Below, one piece after another: positions 1 through 9,100 of a DNA stretch of 20,870 bases. The notes beneath the pieces are model-generated. The model made no database searches. It had not been told where the DNA came from and saw only the letters and a program-made list of their open reading frames with translations. Every line of letters starts with the position of its first letter. Positions within the stretch are counted from its first letter, which is position 1. Source of the DNA: a virus; IMG/VR virus record IMGVR_UViG_3300032323_003009, positions 1 to 20,870 of that record; one strand, 5' to 3'. The position numbers and the translations under genes were made by a program.

Positions 1-123
1 ATCACCATTTACCAAGATACAACCGTCTATAACTACGCTACAATCACCATTTACCAAGATACAACCGTCTATAACTACGCTACAATCACCATTTACCAAG
101 ATACAACCGTCTATAACTACGCT
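1..123 (+). repeat. 42-bp tandem repeat, 3 copies, coding (14-residue unit)
   Basis: Copies begin at 1, 43 and 85. The first two are identical and the third matches for its first 39 bases. In the tape-measure frame the unit reads SPFTKIQPSITTLQ with no stop. The array touches the left edge, so more copies may lie outside. Near identity suggests recent expansion. Confidence 0.95.
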
Positions 124-3100
124 GTCTCCAACTACTTTACAAACACAAATATATCCAAACCTGCCACAACCTCCGACTACTTTACAAACACAAATATATC
201 CAAACCTGCCACAACCTCCAACTACTTTACAAACACAAATATATCCAGACCTGCCAAATCCACTCCCGCCATTACCACCAAATCCCAACCCACCAAATCC
301 ACTCCCGCCATTACCACCAAATCCCAATCCACCAAATCCACTCCCGCCATTACCACCAAATCCCAACCCACCAAATCCCAACCCACCAAATCCACTCCCG
401 CCATTACCACCAAATCCCAACCCACCAAATCCACTCCCGCCATTACCACCGACAATACCTACATTAATAACGGATTTGGTGGCTAATGTATTTGGTGCTA
501 TCAATGACAGTATTCGTGGTGGTGGTTATGCGTCTTTGGGTCAAAGAATGCGGAATGCTGTCAATGCAGGACTGTTTTCTATAGCAGATACGTTAAGACA
601 GCCATTGCATCAAAAGCTGTTGTCACAAACCAGGGATGTTTTACCGTGGTTCTTGAAGTTTATACCTAGCATACTTCTGTTGTTACCTAAGCTCAAAATA
701 GCAGCGCCTTTAATTGGGGGATTGGCACTGGCACTAGGAAATTCCATTGCTAAAAACCTGTTAGAAAATAACTTGATTAAAGAAGGCGGTTTCTTAACAA
801 GAATACTGAGTTCTATTACCAATATTAATTTACCAGCAACGCCTGGGCATAAGTCCGGTAATGTATTAAGTGCATTACAGGATATTTCTTCGCCTGTTCC
901 TCATTTCATGGGTATAAATCCACTATTATCAATAGGGTTGGGCGTTGCTAGTCCTTTATATAATAGCTATAGCGGTATTTTGGGATTAGATAAATCTTTA
1001 GACCCCAAGCAGAAAGCCCCTACTATTAAAAAAATATTACAGGATCAAACTGAAACAAATAGGGAACAGATTGGACTTAAGGACAACACCAAAGGCTTTG
1101 AAGCGACTAAAGATTTCCTGGATAATGTAACCAAGAACATACTTAATGGAGTTTTAGACAAAGTTAACTTACCTTTAATTCCTACATCGGTATTACAAGC
1201 ATTAATAGGGAGAAAAATAAGTCAAAGGCTAGATGGAACAACTAAATCTATTTATGCTTTAGGAGCTGAAAGAAGCAAAGCTGAACAATTATTAGAAAAA
1301 ACTATTCAATCCGGTAGAACAGGTGTTGACAAAAGAACAGACATACTTACTAGACAGGCATTAAGAGAACGCGGCGTTAGTAAAACTGTGCGAGATGCTA
1401 TGACACCTGATCAACTGGCTACCGCTCGTGAAAAAATATTAGGAACACCTATTGATTTAACACCTAACGAACGGAAATTGTTGCAAGCCATGGGTGACAC
1501 TGAACTACTTCAGAAGCAACTTGGCACTAAAAAAGCTGAAAGAAGATTAGATGCTTTAACTGCAAACGTACTTAAAGAGCGCGGTCTTGATTCTTCTGCC
1601 AGGAGGCAGATAAAACAAGACCAGTCTGGATATGGTTTTTCTGACTTTCGACAAAAATTAGCCAATGATCCTCGTACTGGTAGCTTTATAGGTAGGTTTA
1701 CAGAAGCTTATGCCACCAATGATCAAGATGCTATAAAAGGACTAGTCAAAGAAGGGTTGACACGGGCTGGGATGTCCGCTAAAAAAATTGATAGCATAGA
1801 CCCCAATTTATTGGATACAGCCACAGCAGGTTTGATGGCTACCTTAACTGGGTTACAGTCGAAGTTTAAGGAGAAAGGTTTTGACATGGGCAAAGCCTTA
1901 GCAAAAGGCTTTAAGGACTCAATGGTGAACTTGGCTAATACTAAAGATGACTTGGAATACAACGCTAAAAAAGCCATAGGACAAGCCGGGTTTGGTGATT
2001 CCATTAAAGTTATTATTGGTAGACTTAGTCGCGGTCACGTTGCCACACAAAGCCACTTCCAAGAAATGTACAACAATATGGGTGCAGGGGTGAAAAAAGC
2101 CATGTTTGGAGGTTCTAAAGAAGGGGACGAGATGTTCCCTAATGTCCTTCAATTCTTCGGTTCAATCGCTACAACCCTTGCACCAATTACCACTATGATA
2201 GGTGCAATTACGCCATTATTATTGCCATTAGCCCCGATCATCACTGGTATAGGCATGGCAGTAAACATGGTTGCTCCCCATGTAGCTAAACTCATAGATG
2301 GTATTCAAAGGGTAGAAGTATTGCAAAGAAGATTCCAATTCTTGGGCGGGTCAAAAGAAGGAGGTATAGCTGAGTTTAAATATGCAAAAGATATTGCTAA
2401 CAAACTTAATGTACCTTCAGAAGTAGCTGCTAACTCCTATTCTCAAATAGCGATCGCAGCTAAAGACAGCAAGATGGAAGGTCAAGGGGTTAAGGAACTA
2501 TTTGAAGGCATCACTTCATCTTTAAGCGCGTTAGGTATTAATGGACAAGACGCTAGTTTAGTCTTCATGGCATATACGCAGATATTAGCTAAAGGTAAGC
2601 TGTCTATGGAAGAGCTTAGGCAGCAGTTAGGTGAAAAGTTCCCACCTGCTATGGCTGTATTTGCTAAAGCGATGGGTGTATCAGTGCCAGAAATGAATGC
2701 ACTAGTGGCTTCTGGTAGTGTGTTATCTCAAGATATCTTACCTAAAGTAGCCAAAGTATTAAAAGAGGACTATGGCAACGCGGCTGCTAATCAAGCTGGG
2801 GGCTTGGTAGTTGCACTAAATAAACTGGGTAATGTAGGGTTTGAAGCTGTATCTATATTTACGGACAAAGTGGGAGGTTTGTTGTCTGCACCTGTTGACT
2901 TCTTTGCCACCGTTGCAGGACTGCTTGTAGGCTCGTTAAATCAATTACTACCTTTAGCGCAGTCATTTATGATTGGTTTTGCAGCCACCATTTCTATAGG
3001 CTTAACAATTATCTTATCTAAATTCAAGCCATTTTTAGTAGCAATAGGTAGTTTACAAAATTTCCTGTTAGCTACATTTAGTACCATCACCACCAATATG

Positions 3101-6100
3101 ATGCCCATGATTGTTGGTGTAACTGCTGACGTTGCTGATGGTTGGTTAGGTGCTGAGAAAGACCTTATGCAAAATATGTTCGACGGATTTACTAACTTGA
3201 TTGTCTCTACATTTAGTACCATAGATTCAATCATGCGTTCTGCAAGTAACAACACTGTTAGCTTCACATCAGTATTTGGCAATTTAATCCAGGGTGCAGA
3301 ACAAGCGGGCAGTGCCATGGATGGACTTAAGAATATATTTGCCAGTGTGTTTAAAATCCTCCCTTCTGGCATATTAGAAATACTTGCCATATTGTTCATG
3401 ATTGAACAGGGTTCAGGGTTAGCGGCTATGGCTTTGGGTCCTGCTATTCTATCCTTTGGAAAAGGCGCAATTGGGATGTTACAAGGAGTGCGGGTAGCGT
3501 TCTTTAGTTTTATGCGGTCAGCAGCCCTTGCCGTTGAATTACTTCTGACATCTATGAGTAAAGCTTCAGCAGCGACAGACCTGTTAGGAGTGAAAACAAA
3601 AGTTAATATAGCTATATTAAATGGGGCTTTGGTTCTTTTACAGGCTTTATTATCAAAGCTCGTTATTGTTTACGCAATAATAATGTTCTCTAAAGGTGAT
3701 TTCAGTGACCCTTTACGGGAATCAATGAATAAAACCACCGCAGACGTTAATAAGCAGCTAACAGATGTCAGGTCGAACATAAATAAAACTACCGAAGCGT
3801 TTAACAATGCCACTAAATCTGTAGAAAAACTTGGCAATACCATCACAAATGCTTTACCAGCTAAAGGGGTGCAACTAGACGTTAGAAGCCTGTGGGGCGG
3901 TGGTGATTATAAATGGGACGACGCAGTACGGGATACTAACGCAAAATACAGACCAGGTAGTACAGGTGCAATTGCAGGTCCAAGCGCAATGGATTTCTTG
4001 GGTTCAGTGGCTTTAGGACTTGGTGGTGCTGGTGTGGGAATTGCGGCTAAAGCTGCTGCTGCATCTGCTGCTAACGCTGCATCTGCTGCTGTAGCTGCTA
4101 AAGCGTTTACCCTTGGTACGACGGTTGTACAACCAGCCGCTGTTGGAATTATACCCCGGATTCTTGCAATGTTAGTTCCTATGTTTGCTTCACCTCTTGC
4201 ACCTTGGATAGCAGCGATCGCAGGTCTTATCGCTGCCATAGGACTGGCTACAGTGGCATTAAATACATTTGCTCCTCAATTAACGAAAAAGCAACTTGAT
4301 TTTATTGAAGGTAAAACAGATGCCAAAGGCAATGCGATTACAGACGGATCAGGGTTAAAATTAACAAACACAATTAATGCCAAGAAAGTAGGAGAGCGTT
4401 TAGACCACAGTTCACAACAGGCACTAAAAGCAGCAGTTGACGATCAACTGAATACTGAAAGGTTAAAAGAGTTCTTAAATACTTACGGACTAACAGGGAA
4501 AGTTGACCACTACATTGCCCCACCTCTTGCAAAGATGACCGATATCCAAAAGAAAGATTTTGAAAGTGACTTAAGCACAGTAAAGATTGATAAAGAAATA
4601 GCTAATGTCAAGGCTAGTCTTCAACGGATAGAAGAAGAGGCGGAAGATAATACACCAGCAGCTATATCTAGGCAAAGAGCTATGCCAAAATATACAGATA
4701 CTAAAAAACAGCTTACTGAACTAGAAAAAAACAGGAATTTAATGCAATACGCTTATATGGCTAATGCTAATAATAAGTCTGATATGGACGAGATTGATAA
4801 CAAGATTAAAGATAAAGAAAAAGAATTCAAAATAGCAGAAGCAGCTTATGACAAAAAAAGACGCAAAAAATCAGATTTAGATTTTTCTTCTTCTTGGGAC
4901 TCTGAAGAGTATAAAATTTTAATTAAGAACAAAAAAGAATTAAAGAAACTACAAGAAGATAAATCCCAACTACAGACGAATATAAACGCTACAGCAAAAC
5001 GTAGGGTTAACTTTAATGCAATTGAGAAATTTAATAAGCAGCTAGAAAAAGCCGTCAGTGATTACGTCAACGTAGATCAACAGTTAAAGACTAAACCTAG
5101 TGATGCACTACGCGCTCAAGCAGGAAAACTAAAGGAAGAAGTTAAGCGGTTGCAAAAGGAAATTGAAAGAGAAAAGTCTGAATTTAGCAGTCCACTAGCC
5201 GGCTTAAGAAATTCCTTAAAGTTAAAGCAAGATGAAGCAACAAACATAGCGGCTGACATGAGCCCAGAGATGACCCCTGAAATAAGAGCTTCTAGACTAG
5301 CTAACAACAAGAAACAACAGGAATTGCTTAAGAAGAGTATCTCAGTAGTTGAGAAGTTTGAACCACCTGATTTATCACAAGCACTTTATACCAAAGCATC
5401 TACGGCACTTGCTGACGCGGAAACCAAGCTTGACGTGAATCTTAGTAAAAACAAGATTGTCTCCAACCAAGCCCAAACTAAACTCTATGGGACTACTTTG
5501 ACATCTCAGCAGATTGCACCGGATCTATCTGCCAGACAGATTGCAGACCTGAACTTTCAGCAAAAGGAATTGCAGTCATCTATAAATACTAAGCAGCAGT
5601 CATTGATGCAACTCAGACAGGCTGAGGTACTTAACGTTAGCAATATTGCTGACATACAGGAAAAAATACAGAAGCTAGAACAGGATCTTAGGAAGGATAG
5701 GGAACAGGTAAGCCAAAATACTTTAGAGATTGTTAAAGCGCAACGAGAAGCTAGACAATCGTTAATTGACCAGACTAAACAGGTAGCGGAATACTACCGC
5801 ACATCCTTACGGGAGTCCCAAGCTGCTGCTATTGAGTTTGGTAAAGCTACCAATAACATTAAGTCTCAACAGTTCGCTACTAAGCTGAAACAGGCTTTGG
5901 TTGGGGCTGGTAATAATATCTTTACTAATTTCATTGACAGTGTGATTGGGTTGTTCCAACAATTAACGGAAATTGAGAACTTACGCTTAGACAGGCAAAA
6001 ACAGAAGTTAGATTATGAGAACAATATACAGGACATCCTGATTAAGGTCACGGAAATGCAGCGTAGTCTACCGGGTAAGATTGTACCTTTTAGTCTTGAT

Positions 6101-9100
6101 CAGATTCGTAACTTTGACAAGGAATTGGGAACTGTTAACAGCAGTGTGTCAGGTATCAACAAAGAGATTAACAGTGTTACAAAAAATTTAGGTGTAAGTG
6201 CAGTCAATTCTACTATACAACTTAATAAGCAATTAAAAGAGGTTCTTAGCACCGTAGAAAAGATAAATAAAGTAACTAGTAATCAGCAGCTACAACCACC
6301 AAACGGTAGTGGTAATATTCAACCTCAAGACTTCCAAACTTTGGATAATCTGAATATACCTCAATCTAGTCTACCCACGCCCACCCCAGTCGCTACTAAC
6401 ACGCTTAAAGAAGTATTGGTGGCTGGAATTGATTCAGATATACCCGTCCAGTTGTATGCAAATAAACCAAAAAACAAAGATAATTCATTTAACTTAACTC
6501 CATTTACCGGTTCTGCTGCTAATCCATTTTTGTTGCCAAGCACTTTTGTTTCTCCCATTGCTAATAGAAGTCTTGCTGACTTGTTAAACACCAAGTATGG
6601 ACATCAAGAGTTATTCGGTTACAGAAATAGCAAAGCTTTGACCCTTGGTAGAAACGCTGGGGTTAATCGTCAATCTAGTGTAGTAGCATCTTTGGGTGGA
6701 ACTGCTTTCTTAGAAGGTAACGCTTTGAAGATAGCTCACAAGGCTGCTGATGGAAAGATTGTTTATGTTGTCTATCAAGGGTTAGATCCTAAATCTATTA
6801 CCAAGAATTTGCGTATTAAAGGGAAAGAAAAAGTAGAAGTAAGTTCAGGGCAAATAATTGGTAATCCTAGCAGCGATAAATTTAAGTTTAGTATTGCTGT
6901 TGGAGAACCTGGAAAAGTTACTCAAAACCCATACAAAAACCCTTTAACGTTTGTTAGGGATATTTATCGGGCTAACCAAAGACAACCCATTAATCCACTT
7001 CAGTGGATTAACAGAAATCTTATTAATCGCACGGACCCTGTAGTTAATTCTTTAGGATTGACCCCATATACCGGAGTCATAAAAACATCTAACGTACCTA
7101 CTATAAAGCCCAATGTACGTAGTCAAAATGATATATCAAAATTTGATATATCAAATTGGGCATTACAAATTGAAAGGCAAGCAAAAGTAAGACTTGAACC
7201 TGCTGCAACAAAGGTTGTGACAGAACTTAATAGACGACTTCCAAAGCCTAAAAACAATCAAGGTACTGGTAAACAACAAACAAGAACTAATCAGGGTACT
7301 GGTATTACAGAAGCAGATTTGATGAGTGTAGTTCCTCAAAATACAATCGGTAAAGCCACACCAGTAAATTACAAAACTGGTGTTAGACCAACTAATGCAA
7401 GCACAGGTAGCAATGCAGGTGGTAACAGCCAAAGCAAGCAACAGGACAAACTTTTAGTATCACCTATTCCAGGTAAAACCCTTGCTGATATTCTTAAATT
7501 TCCGTACACTGATGATGAAAAAAAAGACGGAGCATATTACGGTTCAGCGCGTGGGGTAAATAGAAACACTCAACTTAAAGCACCTATTAGCGGTAAAGCT
7601 ACTTTGTATATTTACAAAGGTGAAAGCAATGAAGACCTTGCATCTGTAGAGATTACAAAAAATATTAACGGCAAACAAATTGCAGTAATGCTTACCAATC
7701 TTTCTCTTGATAGCATCAAAAAGAACTTAGGTAATTTGAAGCATCAAAGTAGTTTGAATATCAACGCAGGGAAACCAATTGGTACGCCACAGCAAAACCG
7801 TGATGTTTATATTGGTGCAAAGGTTAAAGGTAAAGACGTAACTATAGTGGACTTTATCAAAAATTCTCAAAGCTACGGGTTTAGTCCACAGGGGTTGACA
7901 ACAACACCATCAACAGGGACGGGAAAAACACCAGGGACGGGAAAAACAACTGGTCAACCCAAGATTATACCACAGCCACAAGTACCTAACATAGCAGGAA
8001 AACCAGGCACAAATCCTTTGGTTGAGCAAAAGAAAGGAGGATACGTAGACCCTAATACATTACAACGTTTTACTACAAAAGCTGCTGAAGAAGCTGCTAA
8101 AGCTGCTGCACGAAGAGACGCTGCGGCTAGGCTGCAAAGGCAAGAAGAAATAAGCGCAAAGCTGGTAGAGTTTCAAAGAAATTTGTCCAATCTATTAAGA
8201 GATACCAATAAAGGTATCAGAGATGAATCACTACAGGCTGCACAAGATATTAATAATGCTTCTGAGTATATCCAAGGGCTGTTAAATCCCAACGCTTCTG
8301 ATAAGGAAAAATTTGCTACTGACTTCCAAAAACTAAAGAATGAATACCAAGCAAGGATTAATGAACAACAGAATATTATTGAGTCTACAAGAGCGCCTCT
8401 TGCTGAATTAGCAAGGGTTGATGAGCTAATTGCTGCTGCTCAGAGAGAAGGTATAGATGCGTCAGGGCTAAAAAGATTAAGAGACGAAGTGTACAGAGTC
8501 GTTAAAGCAAGAGAACGAACAGCGATCGCACTCCGCAATATGTACACCAAAAACAAGCAAGCGGTTTTTGATAAGTATGTAAGCAGATTTAAAGAGGAGC
8601 AATCAGATAAAGATGCTGATAGAAAAGCTGCTCTCTTGGGTGTAAATATCAGTCAATTAAAACTACGATTGGAAGAACTGAGAGGAATTCAAGCAATTGA
8701 TCCTTTGAACCCTGAATTACTCAAGATACCTGACCTTGAAGCAAATATAGCTGAATTAGAATTAACTCAAACAACCCTCCAAAAAATAGCTGCACTTAGA
8801 CGCGAGTGGCGACAATCAGGTGGTAAAAACATGGGTAAAGATGTTTATGACAAAAGAATGCAAGATATTAAGAATACTGTCACAAAACAGACAGGAATCA
8901 TTGAAAGAAAGCGTCGGACTGACAATATATTAGCTTATGTTAGTCGTGAACTTGGATTGATAGATAAAGGGGCTGCTGAGAGAGAACCAATTACCAAGGG
9001 TTTACAGCTTGATAATAGTCTGTTCGCTGCTAGGAATAAGAACGGTTTAGTTAATATTATTAACTTTGAAAATGAAGCATTAATTAAACAAAAAGACTTG

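Noticed and set aside
1-256. Regularly spaced 42-45 bp repeats resembling a CRISPR array
   Set aside because: There are no unique spacers; the units are contiguous, keep an open reading frame and continue into the tape-measure gene.
222-455. Open reading frame on the minus strand with a repetitive VMAGVDLVGWDL pattern
   Set aside because: It is the antisense of the proline-rich repeat array; repetition with a multiple-of-three period keeps both strands open.
2941-4239. Long antisense frames of 110-152 codons within the tape-measure gene
   Set aside because: No recognisable domains or gene-like context; shadows of the sense frame, as are the other antisense frames in the tail genes and the + frames inside the portal gene.
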